Shown: positions 1 through 7,828 of the stretch, piece by piece
Layout of the letters: every line of letters begins with the position of its first letter
Position numbering within the stretch: the first letter of the stretch is position 1
DNA from: Lachnospiraceae bacterium
Lineage (GTDB): Bacteria; Bacillota; Clostridia; Lachnospirales; Lachnospiraceae
DNA length: 45,729 nt
Assembly: GCA_015057635.1 (NCBI GenBank)
Contig: SVEB01000013.1
Location: 1-45,729, forward strand
Reading direction: 5' to 3'
The notes under the pieces: model-generated
What the model saw: the letters and a program-made list of their open reading frames with translations, nothing else
What the model was told of the DNA's origin: nothing
Database searches by the model: none
Translations under genes and position numbers: made by a program

Positions 1-831
1 TCCGCATCCTGCCACTGCATTTACATCAAATGCGTTGATATTAGACTGCACAATTACATTTGCGAATGCAATAATGGAGTTCTGTACACCGGATGGAAGA
101 CCCAATTTAATGATCTGCTTTAACATTCCTTTATGGAATCTAACCTTTTTGGGATGTACGCGATAAACCGTATCATAGCGCACTAGTCTGCCAAAACAAA
201 GGATTGCACTAACTGCCTGTGAGATTACTGTCGCCAGTGCGGCAGCTCCAACACCGAATCCAAATCCACCAACCAGTACAAGGTCGAGAATTACGTTAAT
301 AACCGAAGAAATCATCAGATAGTATAAAGGATGTCTGCTGTCTCCTACTGCCTGTAAAATACCAACAAAGATATTATACATAACAACGGCCATAACGCCT
401 GCAAAATAGATTCGGAAATAGAGGATTGAATTCGGCAGCACCGATTCTGGTGTTCCCATCCACATTAAAATCTGCGGTGTAAAGATCACGCCTAAAACGG
501 TTAAGATCAGGCCAGCCACAAGGCCGAATGCAATATCGGTATGAATCGCATCTTGTACCTTATCATATTGCTTTGCCCCGAAATAACGGGATATGACAAC
601 CCCGGCTCCCATTGCAATTCCGTTAAAGAAACCAACTAAAAGAAAGATCAGGCTTCCCGAAGAACTTACCGCTGCTAACGCATCGCTGCCGATAAAATTT
701 CCTACGATCAGCGAGTCAGCTGCATTATAAAGCTGCTGAAACACGTTTCCAAGCAGGATTGGAATTGCAAATGCAATAATTCGTTTTGAAATAGGGCCTT
801 CTGTCAGCAGTGTTTTATCAATCTGTTTCAA
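1..831 (-). CDS. MATE family multidrug/metabolite exporter, C-terminus cut off by window edge
   Basis: The frame is open from a TTG at 831 to base 1, giving 277 residues. The start reads LKQIDKTLLTEGPISKRIIA, and then come the MATE hallmarks: a membrane helix IPILLGNVFQQLYNAADSLI, VGNFIG, ISRYFGAKQYDKV, and a further run of hydrophobic helices. MATE proteins are usually about 450 residues with 12 helices, so roughly the last 40% lies outside the window. They export drugs or metabolites against Na+ or H+. The TTG is chosen because AGAGG lies 8 nt upstream and no in-frame ATG exists nearby. The gene follows the pectin methylesterase by 25 nt and is probably cotranscribed with it. The substrate cannot be told from sequence. 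Confidence 0.88.
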   Translation of the reverse strand, partial: MKQIDKTLLTEGPISKRIIAFAIPILLGNVFQQLYNAADSLIVGNFIGSDALAAVSSSGSLIFLLVGFFNGIAMGAGVVISRYFGAKQYDKVQDAIHTDIAFGLVAGLILTVLGVIFTPQILMWMGTPESVLPNSILYFRIYFAGVMAVVMYNIFVGILQAVGDSRHPLYYLMISSVINVILDLVLVGGFGFGVGAAALATVISQAVSAILCFGRLVRYDTVYRVHPKKVRFHKGMLKQIIKLGLPSGVQNSIIAFANVIVQSNINAFDVNAVAGCG

Positions 832-856
832 AAGATTCGCCTCTTTTCTGCTTTCA

Positions 857-1852
857 TTATTCTGCAAGCCAGCCGTCTTCTCCAGCTAATACCTGCTCTT
901 TTGTATAATAATCTGCAATGGATGGGTTCGTCAGGTGTCTCGCAAAAGATGCGCGTTCCGCTACATCAGAACCTTCACCTGTATTTTCAAATTCCACATA
1001 GGAGCACATCACTTCTGCCCTCGGTTTATTCCAGTTATGCCATCCTGCCTTATGGATATGGGCTCCTAATTCACAGCGTACAAAAGCAGTCTTCGCATAA
1101 TCTCTCCATGGGCGTCCTAAATAAACGCTGCCTGGCTTATCGTCACTCGTAAGTTTGCATCCGTAGAATACATAACCGTATTCCTGACCAAGTGGTGTAT
1201 TGGGTGCTGTTATGTAAGAGCATTCTTTAGACTCTCTCTTGCTTGAAAAAATTTCGCAATCCTTAAAATAAACGGTATTGGATCCAAAGATGAAATCCAC
1301 ATCTCCACTTACATAACAGTTTTCAAAATAATTTCTTGGATTTGCGTAATCAAGCGGAACTGCTGACTCTAAAAAATAAGAGGGATACATATACTTCTCT
1401 TTTGCCGCGAACTTCACTTCCCCATTGAAAATGGTATCCTGATGTCCGATTAAGCGGCAGTTGTAAAATGCAGTACGATCGGACGCGACATAGATCGCAA
1501 GTGCCTGACCAGCTACATCCCCTTCTCCTGCGGTATTTTCAATGGTAAGATTTTTCACCGTAATATCTTTTCCTGCGAATAATACCGTTGCTGTATTAAA
1601 TGTACCGTATTCCCTGCCATCCGGACGTAGCTTTTTCGCACCATCCCCATAGCGAATTACAGTTGTTTCGGCACTTTCACCTTCTAATACAATATTTTCT
1701 TTTCTAATCCATAATTTTTCTTCATAAATACCGGCCTTGATAAATATGGTAACCGTATCTTTACGAAGATCATCAATCGCTCTGACTGCCTCTTCGATTG
1801 TCATAAAATCGCCGTCGCCAGCCTTTGATACAATAAATTGTAACTTCTGCAT
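857..1852 (-). CDS. Pectinesterase (pectin methylesterase, CE8)
   Basis: This 331-residue protein is a right-handed beta-helix pectinesterase. Visible CE8 signatures are GQALAIYVASDRTAFYNC, the GHQDTIF block with the Gln-Asp pair, VSGDVDFIFGSNTVYF with the nucleophilic Asp, and YLGRPWRDYAKTAFV with the substrate-binding Arg/Trp. These enzymes remove methyl esters from homogalacturonan, releasing methanol and making pectate accessible to lyases. The frame stays open up to 1921, but the start at 1852 (MQKLQFIVSKAGDGDF) is preferred: AGAGGTG sits just upstream, and the predicted -10 (1895-1900) would put the longer start before the transcript. No signal peptide follows this start, so the enzyme is probably cytoplasmic and acts on imported, methylated oligogalacturonides. 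This location is inference. Confidence 0.93.
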   Translation of the reverse strand: MQKLQFIVSKAGDGDFMTIEEAVRAIDDLRKDTVTIFIKAGIYEEKLWIRKENIVLEGESAETTVIRYGDGAKKLRPDGREYGTFNTATVLFAGKDITVKNLTIENTAGEGDVAGQALAIYVASDRTAFYNCRLIGHQDTIFNGEVKFAAKEKYMYPSYFLESAVPLDYANPRNYFENCYVSGDVDFIFGSNTVYFKDCEIFSSKRESKECSYITAPNTPLGQEYGYVFYGCKLTSDDKPGSVYLGRPWRDYAKTAFVRCELGAHIHKAGWHNWNKPRAEVMCSYVEFENTGEGSDVAERASFARHLTNPSIADYYTKEQVLAGEDGWLAE

Positions 1853-1894
1853 AAGACACCTCTTCATCTTTCCGTAATAATATGCTGCCTTTCT

Positions 1895-1923
1895 ATTGTA
1901 TCTTTCTTTTCTTAATATCACAA
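1895..1923 (-). promoter_or_regulatory. Probable sigma-A promoter of the pectinesterase-MATE operon
   Basis: On the minus strand TTGTGA (1918-1923) and TACAAT (1895-1900) are separated by 17 bp. Transcription would begin about 35 nt before the ATG at 1852. Confidence 0.55.
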
Positions 1924-1986
1924 GCAGTTTTTAAATAGAATTTTGTATATTTATTACTCAAAAATGAAAATTAGCAGGTACAAACT

Positions 1987-2021
1987 ATAAAAGGGCCGCC
2001 ATTCTCAGGCCGCCCTTTTAT
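1987..2021 (-). terminator. Rho-independent terminator behind the FNT channel gene
   Basis: AAAAGGGC and GCCCTTTT arms, each followed inward by GCC/GGC around a single G-G mismatch, enclose a 7-nt loop. The symmetric A/T ends allow it to work in both directions. It lies about 110 bp past the stop of the gene ending at 2130. Confidence 0.75.
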
Positions 2022-2129
2022 AACTTTAAAATGGATTATTTAATTGTTTTTATTGGATATTTCATTTACTATTGGATATTTCTCTAAATCTTTTACAAGG
2101 TGATTTCATCTTACCTGAGTCGCTTTACA

Positions 2130-2975
2130 CTATTCGCAGCATACTACTTTCTTTTCCTTATTTAAAAAATAAATCAGTGCACCGATGCATACCACTCCGC
2201 CAATAATATTTCCGATTGTAACCGGAATAAAATTCTTTAAACTGTTTACAATAGTCATAGAATCAATTTTTTCCTGTGATATGCCATAAGCCTGCACGGC
2301 CTGAGTTACATATTCTGTGTTGCGTGCTGCCATCATTCCGGAAAAGATATAGTACATATTTGCAATGCAGTGTTCAAAACCAGAAACTACAAATACAAAT
2401 AACGGGAAGAACATCGCAATTGCCTTGCCGGCAATATCTTTTGCTGAAGAAGCCATTAAAATTGCCATACATACAACGATGTTACAAAGAATACCGGATA
2501 CAAATGCCTGCATTGGATCAATTGCAACCTTTGCTGCTGCAACCTTAATGGTATAAGCACCTAAAAGGCCATGACTTGTATCAAGCTGTCCGGAACCATT
2601 AATTAATAAAGCGATAAACAGTGCACCAATTAGATTTCCAATATATACAAGGGTTAAATTCTTAACCATCTGAGATGCTTTAATTTTCTTATCAAGTGTA
2701 GCCATGATCAAAAGACAGTTTCCAGTAAAAAGCTCCCCTCCGACAAATACGATCATCATCAGCCCTACTGGAAAAATCACGCCTGCTACTGTTTTTGCAA
2801 TGCCATAATCTGATATTCCATGAATTGCAAAATTGCTTCCCTGTGCACCAATTGCAATAAAAGCTCCTGCCAGAATTCCAAATAAAAGTGTCTTGTACCA
2901 AGGTTTTCCCGCTTTCTTAATACCCACTTTTATGGTATCCTTTACAATCTCTTCGTGTGTGTTGTAATTACTCAT
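2130..2975 (-). CDS. Formate/nitrite transporter family channel (FocA/NirC/HSC type)
   Basis: This 281-residue integral membrane protein of the FNT family is a pentameric channel for small monovalent anions: formate, nitrite or hydrosulfide. Family signatures visible are FVGGELFTGNCLLIMA (pore slit region), a GNLIGALF helix break, SGFEHCIANMYYIFSG with the conserved pore His, and VTIGNIIGGVV near the C-terminus. About six hydrophobic helices are evident and the length is standard. The ELFTGN/FEHCIANM form resembles clostridial FNT members, some of which carry hydrosulfide. No asr, pfl or nir genes are near, so the ion is not settled. The gene is monocistronic, between a promoter at 3038-3066 and a terminator at about 2000. 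It ends with a Cys-rich KVVCCE tail. Confidence 0.92.
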   Translation of the reverse strand: MSNYNTHEEIVKDTIKVGIKKAGKPWYKTLLFGILAGAFIAIGAQGSNFAIHGISDYGIAKTVAGVIFPVGLMMIVFVGGELFTGNCLLIMATLDKKIKASQMVKNLTLVYIGNLIGALFIALLINGSGQLDTSHGLLGAYTIKVAAAKVAIDPMQAFVSGILCNIVVCMAILMASSAKDIAGKAIAMFFPLFVFVVSGFEHCIANMYYIFSGMMAARNTEYVTQAVQAYGISQEKIDSMTIVNSLKNFIPVTIGNIIGGVVCIGALIYFLNKEKKVVCCE

Positions 2976-3037
2976 CTTTCCTCCTAAATCAAAAAAAACA
3001 TCCCTTTTTTTATCTGCTTTTTTATCTTCCCCCTATC

Positions 3038-3066
3038 ATATTACCTAGAGAATACAAAAAATTCAA
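3038..3066 (-). promoter_or_regulatory. Probable promoter of the FNT channel gene
   Basis: On the minus strand TTGAAT (3061-3066), a 17-bp spacer and TAATAT (3038-3043) form a fair sigma-A promoter about 60 bp before the start codon. Confidence 0.5.
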
Positions 3067-3178
3067 GTGCAAAATGTTACTTTTTTAACAAAGAGTGAAT
3101 TTCTATCAATAACATAGCTGAATTTTATCCAAATGACATACTTTTACCCAGTATTTCTCAGCTTTTACCTTTTACCTT

Positions 3179-3916
3179 TTATCTTTCATATAAATACTCC
3201 TCTTCCGGCCTTTCCTCTTCGATTATGCTCTTCACTTCCAGATAGCAAGACCCGTCTTCCTTTATTCTGACCTTTGCACATACACTCACCCATTCGCTGT
3301 CAATTTCCTCAAGATTTCCTTCCCAATGGCATTCCATGCCGACCGGCATCACATCTGCCGCACAACAGGACATAAACTTTCGAATCAATAAAAACTCATG
3401 TCTTTGATCCATTTCGCCTTCCTGACAGATCATTCCTTCTATAAAAATAGTATAATCCTCATATTGTTCCCCGTTCTTCAATAGTACCGCCATCCATTTA
3501 AGATACTGTTTTTTTGTAATATGAATCTCTCGTTTTTCTTGATCAAGTCCGATAAGAATCGCACTCTCTCCTTTAGGGCTGTCTGCAAATACTTCTATTG
3601 CCTCATTTGTAGAATGAAAACCATTCACCACTTCATGAAACTCACCAATATTAATTCCGGCAGTCAGTAATAACATTGGCGCCATAAGCAGCACATACGG
3701 TCCTATGCTTCTTTTATACTTTGCCTTCCGACTGGCCGGAATATCCACAATTCCCCATATAAGAAAAACAAAACCGGAAAATAGCAAATAGCTTTTCATC
3801 TTCGGCGTCACAAAATCTAGATAATGATTGGATAACACCAGATAAAACAGCCCCGCTCCCGTAAGCAGATAACAGCCAATTTCCGCAATTGCCCACATAC
3901 TAATTCGCTTTCTCAT
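3179..3916 (-). CDS. TIGR03943-type (YcgQ-like) permease partner protein
   Basis: This 245-residue protein has two or three N-terminal hydrophobic helices (EIGCYLLTGAGLFYLVLSNH, then SYLLFSGFVFLIWGIVDI and GPYVLLMAPMLLLTAGI) followed by a soluble C-terminal half. The order matches the TIGR03943/DUF1980 family, whose genes sit beside COG0701 permeases, as here. The soluble half contains FIEGMICQEG and LIRKFMSCCAADVMPVGMECHW, with clustered Cys residues that could bind metal or act in transfer (inference). The start at 3916 has GGAGGTGG upstream and overlaps the stop of the preceding permease in an ATGA, so translation is probably coupled. The frame extends upstream to 3970, but that part lies inside the preceding gene. 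The function of the family is not established; a subunit of a metal or solute export complex is plausible. Confidence 0.82.
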   Translation of the reverse strand: MRKRISMWAIAEIGCYLLTGAGLFYLVLSNHYLDFVTPKMKSYLLFSGFVFLIWGIVDIPASRKAKYKRSIGPYVLLMAPMLLLTAGINIGEFHEVVNGFHSTNEAIEVFADSPKGESAILIGLDQEKREIHITKKQYLKWMAVLLKNGEQYEDYTIFIEGMICQEGEMDQRHEFLLIRKFMSCCAADVMPVGMECHWEGNLEEIDSEWVSVCAKVRIKEDGSCYLEVKSIIEEERPEEEYLYER

Positions 3917-5529
3917 CCAAGACCACCTCCGGCTCCCAGTTTTGATGCCACCCAGACAACAGCAAAACACACAAGAAAGCAGGTTATCATAAGCCGGATT
4001 ACAAACTTCCTTGTGAATCCAGAAGTAAGCATCAGCATATTTTTAATATCCATCATCGGGCCAAGCACCATAAATCCATACAAGGCTCCCATGGAAAATG
4101 AACTTTGATAGCTTCTTGCCACAATTGCATCGGAAGAAGAACACAAAGAGAATAAAAACGAAAGAAGCATCATAACAAACAACTGTACCTCAAATCCGCT
4201 ATGTTCAAAATGAACATCAAATTCTGTATGCAAGATCTGAATAATGACTGAAATCAGAATACCGGTTATCAGATAAGGAAATACAGAGAAAAACTCCGTT
4301 TTTGCATGCCGTATAAACAAATACAGCTTTTTAATCCCCGGCTTCATATCATCTTTCAATTCATAGCAGCCACAGCTGCACCAGATATCCAGATACTTCG
4401 CATCTTTTAAAAAGCAATCCATTCCCTTTATTTTAAAAGTCAGGCCAATTATGACAGCTGCCACAATCCCGCATCCTATTCTGGTAAATACAACGTGCAT
4501 ATTGCCGCCAAATGCATAATATGTCGATAAAATCACCACTGGATTGATCACCGGTGATACTGTCATAAATGTAACCGCTGCAGAAAGCGGAATTTCTTTT
4601 TTCACAAGACTTTTAAAAACCGGAATAGAGGTGCAGTCACAGACCGGAAGAAAGAAGCCGAACAGGACAGCACAAAGCATGCCTGCCGCTGTCTGTTTCG
4701 GAAAAAAGCGCTGAATCCACGCTCTCGATACGTAAACTTGTATAAAGGAAGAAAGAAGTACGCCAAGAATAAGAAAAGGCATAGCCTGCAACAGGATTCC
4801 CAGGAAATTAAGAAGTCCTTTCTTTAGCAGGAAATCCTCCTGCCAGATTTGTTTAGACATAAGTACAATGCTAAACAATAGAAAGATGATGCCAAATGAT
4901 ATTGCTTTCGTAATTGACTTTTTGGAATAAATCTCACGAATAATTTTCTGCTTCTCTCCTTCTTTAAAAAGCAATGCTTTTGGGTTCAGTTTTTCCATCA
5001 TGCCCATACGCTGCTTCATTTCCAGCACAGAGTCAGTCCTTCCGCTCTTTAATGGCTTTTTTATCCGCTTTTCCTCCCGTAACACGACAAGATCACTGTT
5101 TACAATCTGTGAAAAGGGGATTTCTCCTGTTTTATCAAGCCTCTCTTTTAACATCCAGATTTCGCCCACATAAAGAACTTTTTCTATGTAACAGCCACCA
5201 ATGCCTCCCCCCTCCATCAGCAACTCCTCTAATAGTCTGAATGATGCCATGCCATTCCACTCTGCCCAGATTTCATCATATTGTTGCCCTAATACAATCG
5301 TCCGTATTTCATTCCGAACATCTGTAATATTTTGTTCTAATTCACATAATCCAAAAGAGAAAACACTAATCTTAGATTTCACTCTTTCTTCAATTTTTTT
5401 CTCTCCTTCTTCAAACATAAGAAGCAGTATTTTCTTGTCTCTCTTTTTTTTTAGCTCAAGCACCGATTGAATAAACGATGTTTTGCCCGCATCTAGATAT
5501 CCTGTGACAACGTAAACCGGTGTCCTCAT
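3913..5529 (-). CDS. Fusion: CobW-like P-loop domain plus COG0701/UPF0718 permease
   Basis: This 538-residue protein has two parts. Residues 1 to about 200 resemble a COG0523/CobW G domain: VYVVTGYLDAGKTS is a Walker A, but the CxCC metal motif is absent, and no clear NKxD is seen (NSDLVVLREE stands near the expected place). From about residue 205 to the end there are roughly eight to ten membrane helices of the UPF0718/YraQ permease family, with the characteristic PVCDCTSIPVFKSL near residue 297 and FMTVSPVINPVVIL. A cytosolic loop carries CSCGC near residue 385, a plausible metal site. It overlaps both neighbours by 4 bp (ATGA junctions), so the three products are likely made together. Free-standing permeases of this family are about 300-350 residues, so the N-terminal extension is a true fusion. 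The substrate is unknown; a transition metal is inferred. Confidence 0.85.
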   Translation of the reverse strand: MRTPVYVVTGYLDAGKTSFIQSVLELKKKRDKKILLLMFEEGEKKIEERVKSKISVFSFGLCELEQNITDVRNEIRTIVLGQQYDEIWAEWNGMASFRLLEELLMEGGGIGGCYIEKVLYVGEIWMLKERLDKTGEIPFSQIVNSDLVVLREEKRIKKPLKSGRTDSVLEMKQRMGMMEKLNPKALLFKEGEKQKIIREIYSKKSITKAISFGIIFLLFSIVLMSKQIWQEDFLLKKGLLNFLGILLQAMPFLILGVLLSSFIQVYVSRAWIQRFFPKQTAAGMLCAVLFGFFLPVCDCTSIPVFKSLVKKEIPLSAAVTFMTVSPVINPVVILSTYYAFGGNMHVVFTRIGCGIVAAVIIGLTFKIKGMDCFLKDAKYLDIWCSCGCYELKDDMKPGIKKLYLFIRHAKTEFFSVFPYLITGILISVIIQILHTEFDVHFEHSGFEVQLFVMMLLSFLFSLCSSSDAIVARSYQSSFSMGALYGFMVLGPMMDIKNMLMLTSGFTRKFVIRLMITCFLVCFAVVWVASKLGAGGGLG

Positions 5530-6494
5530 TGCCCACTCCCCCCGTCAAACAGCAGGTTCAGATTTTGCTTTTTCAGATTATGACCGATAAAGGAAAGAGA
5601 GTTCCCTTTCGTCAGCACATCTTCTAATGTAAGCTTTCCTGGCACATACTGCACGCACACATACCCATCTTTTCCTTTTATAATGCCTTTTGCACGGATA
5701 ATATCACCGTATTCTCCTTCCTCCAATAAAGAAAACATGTCTTTGATCTGTTTCTTTTCAAATTCAGCCTGTGAATAAATGGAACAAGTATCAAATACTT
5801 CTTTTGCCGTATGTCTTATTCCGTTGTTCGTTCTAAATCCAAATCCACTCTTTACCTTCGGCCGGCTCTCACCCGGCATTTTTCCTCTTTCCTGCCATAT
5901 TGACATCCTAATGCTTTCCTTCAAAATCCCTTCCGGTATACTCCCCTTTTTGTCAGCAGCAACAATAGATGCCCGGGTGTAACCAGAAATAATCCCCTGA
6001 ATCTGACTTATCATCAGATTCGATTTTTCCATATGGCTTAGCCATATGGTATCCGCATAGCGAAGCTGATCAATAAAGAATTCTCCATAATTTTTGCAGT
6101 ATTTTTGAAGCGTCGTCACATCCACTACTGTGATTGCCTTAATACGATTTAGCAAAGACATGATTTTGGGATGATTGCATGCTCTGATCACATCTGAAAG
6201 TTTTCCTACGCCGGAAGGTTCAATCAAAATACAATCCGGAAGATAATCCCGAATAACTTGATACATTGCTTCTACGAAATTGCCCGAAAGACTGCAGCAT
6301 ATGCATCCCGAACTTAATTCCCGTACCTGCACGCTTTTTGACCGCAGAATGGCCGCATCCATACTGGTTTCTCCAAAATCATTTTCAATAATTGCGATTT
6401 TTCGATCCTGAAACACTTCTTTTATCATCCTTTGAATAAGAGTTGTTTTGCCAGCTCCCAAAAATCCAGATATCACATATGCCTCTATCGCCAT
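5526..6494 (-). CDS. CobW/COG0523 family GTPase (putative metallochaperone)
   Basis: This 322-residue P-loop GTPase belongs to the G3E/COG0523 family, which delivers or senses zinc, cobalt and related metals. Seen: Walker A ISGFLGAGKTTL (residues 9-20), IIENDFGE (switch I type), the diagnostic metal motif SSGCICCSLSG (CxCC near residue 65), ILIEPSGVGKLSDV (Walker B) and VVDVTTL. The NKxD guanine motif is not evident; WLSHMEKSN occupies that region. A CobW C-terminal-like region follows (MFSLLEEGEYGDIIRAKGII...YVPGKL). It is the first gene of a three-gene operon with the permease fusion and the TIGR03943 partner, which suggests it supports metal movement by that permease (inference). AAGAGGA lies before the ATG. 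The leader upstream carries unusual RNA-like structure (6632-6778). Confidence 0.9.
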   Translation of the reverse strand: MAIEAYVISGFLGAGKTTLIQRMIKEVFQDRKIAIIENDFGETSMDAAILRSKSVQVRELSSGCICCSLSGNFVEAMYQVIRDYLPDCILIEPSGVGKLSDVIRACNHPKIMSLLNRIKAITVVDVTTLQKYCKNYGEFFIDQLRYADTIWLSHMEKSNLMISQIQGIISGYTRASIVAADKKGSIPEGILKESIRMSIWQERGKMPGESRPKVKSGFGFRTNNGIRHTAKEVFDTCSIYSQAEFEKKQIKDMFSLLEEGEYGDIIRAKGIIKGKDGYVCVQYVPGKLTLEDVLTKGNSLSFIGHNLKKQNLNLLFDGGSGQ

Positions 6495-6631
6495 TCAAAT
6501 TCCTCTTTTCTTCGAAATCAAAAAATACCTAAAGCTACTTTATGTACAAAGATTGCGGTTTATAACAAAGCCTGCTATCTTTTCCTTGAAACTGTATTTG
6601 CTGTTCACAAAAAACGCTCTGAAGTTTCCCG

Positions 6632-6717
6632 TTTTTTCTTAATTCATTTGCTTATTTTATTAGAAATAACTCACCACTTTTATTTCTTATAAAATAAGCA
6701 AATGAATTAAGAAAAAA
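6632..6717. repeat. Near-perfect inverted repeat, 37-bp arms, in the leader of the CobW operon
   Basis: Arms 6632-6668 and 6681-6717 match at 36 of 37 positions and enclose a 12-nt loop (6669-6680). The loop begins with ACTCACCA, which is exactly complementary to TGGTGAGT directly after the right arm (6718-6725). A further CTCACCA lies at 6772-6778. The sequence is AT-rich and sits 138-223 bp upstream of the CobW start. It could be a terminator, a DNA cruciform or part of an attenuator. I see no target-site duplication or transposase, so a mobile origin is unsupported. Confidence 0.8.
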
Positions 6718-6734
6718 TGGTGAGTCCCAGCTTT

Positions 6735-6759
6735 GATCATAGTAAATCCGTACTATATC
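6735..6759 (-). repeat. 25-bp dispersed motif, copy 1 (imperfect palindrome)
   Basis: The stretch contains ATAGTA-6 nt-TACTAT as an internal inverted repeat. It matches 10487-10511 at 22 of 25 positions. On the minus strand TATAAT ends 2 nt before it, so it may overlap a start site. It could be an operator or a conserved RNA element; function unknown. Confidence 0.6.
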
Positions 6760-6866
6760 ATTATACTGTTTCTCACCATTTAGGAATGATTTATTTCTTT
6801 ATTTCTTTTCGCTTTTTAAATCTTATTCTTTGGCTCTGTTAGATTAAATTGTTGATATACTACATT

Positions 6867-6900
6867 AAAAATAAGGTTGTCAAGTAGGCAACCTTATTTT
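6867..6900 (-). terminator. Terminator overlapping the stop of the metallophosphoesterase gene
   Basis: AAATAAGGTTG and CAACCTTATTT arms enclose an 11-nt loop and are followed on the minus strand by further T residues. The TAA stop (6894-6896) lies inside the 5' arm. Confidence 0.8.
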
Positions 6901-7751
6901 GATAAGGTAACAACTATAAGTTCTGGTCTATTAAATATTCTCAATGGAATAATGCTATTTCCTAACCCCCTGCTAATAATCATGGATGTATTATTAGTTG
7001 TGTGAATACCATCTGTTAATTTAGGAAAAAGACCTTGGTCTGGAGCAACTAATCCACCTATAAATGGAAGTCTAAATTGACCACCATGAGCATGTCCTGA
7101 GAAAATTAAATCCACATTACTATTTGAATATATATCAAATAATTCTGGTCTATGAGAAAGTAATATTTTGAAGTTATTACTACCTTCTGTTAGTGTATTT
7201 AATAAGTCCTTAGTTTCAACATTCTGTCCATATTCTAACCAATCCGATCTAAGAAATGAAGTGTCTGCCACCCCTATTATATCTATAGAATCGTTATTAT
7301 TAAATATTTCAATTTTTTCATTGTCTAAAACTATAACTCCGCTGTTTTCTAAATCAGATTTAAGGTCATCATAGGAATTAGACCAAGCCTCATGATTTCC
7401 AGATACATAATAGATGGGTGCAATATTAATTGCACCATTTATTAGTTCCATTGCCACATCAATATTTGTGTTGTTTGAATCTATTAAATCTCCAGTAACA
7501 ACTATTATATCTGGATTTATCTTGTCTATCTTTGCTAATATTTTATTTTGGTCGATTCCAAATTGTTTGTTATGAAGGTCTGATATTTGTAAAATTTTAT
7601 ACCCTTTAAATGACTCTGGAATACTATCATTTATAAACACCACTTCACTTGTAGTTATAGAATTGTTTTGCCAGTTACAGAAAGCAAATAATCCAATACT
7701 AATAATAACTACAAATAACAAAGTCTTTCTTTGTTTTGTTTTAAATTTCAT
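6894..7751 (-). CDS. Calcineurin-like metallophosphoesterase, AT-rich
   Basis: This 285-residue protein has one N-terminal hydrophobic segment (LLFVVIISIGLFAFC) and then a metallophosphoesterase domain. All metal-ligand blocks are visible: ISDLHNKQFG, VTGDLIDS, VSGNHEAWS, ILLSHRPE and FSGHAHGGQFRLP, ending with GLGNSIIPLRIFNRPEL. This is the YkuE/YaeI-like membrane-anchored group, which hydrolyses phosphoesters; some members act on UDP-diacylglucosamine or lipid substrates, but this one's substrate is unknown. Codon use is clearly richer in A/T than in neighbouring genes (many AAT, ATA, TTA codons), hinting at acquisition from a lower-GC clostridium. A second member at 31710-32669 has the genome's usual composition. 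The gene stands alone between its own terminator and the DUF4173 operon. Confidence 0.9.
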   Translation of the reverse strand: MKFKTKQRKTLLFVVIISIGLFAFCNWQNNSITTSEVVFINDSIPESFKGYKILQISDLHNKQFGIDQNKILAKIDKINPDIIVVTGDLIDSNNTNIDVAMELINGAINIAPIYYVSGNHEAWSNSYDDLKSDLENSGVIVLDNEKIEIFNNNDSIDIIGVADTSFLRSDWLEYGQNVETKDLLNTLTEGSNNFKILLSHRPELFDIYSNSNVDLIFSGHAHGGQFRLPFIGGLVAPDQGLFPKLTDGIHTTNNTSMIISRGLGNSIIPLRIFNRPELIVVTLSK

Positions 7752-7788
7752 ATTCTTTCCTTATCTTACAGCTAATTGCCACCCTTGA

Positions 7789-7802
7789 TACGAAATTTCG
7801 TA
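7789..7802. repeat. 14-bp perfect palindrome between two genes
   Basis: TACGAAATTTCGTA lies 38 bp before the metallophosphoesterase start and 27 bp beyond the DUF4173 stop. It has the size of an operator half-pair, but nothing else supports a role. Confidence 0.3.
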
Positions 7803-7828
7803 CATGCTCCACCGCTCAATGCATATCT

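Noticed and set aside
6632..6717. The 37-bp-arm repeat as an insertion sequence end or MITE
   Set aside because: No target-site duplication, transposase or second copy was seen in the window; the alternating segments fit a leader better.
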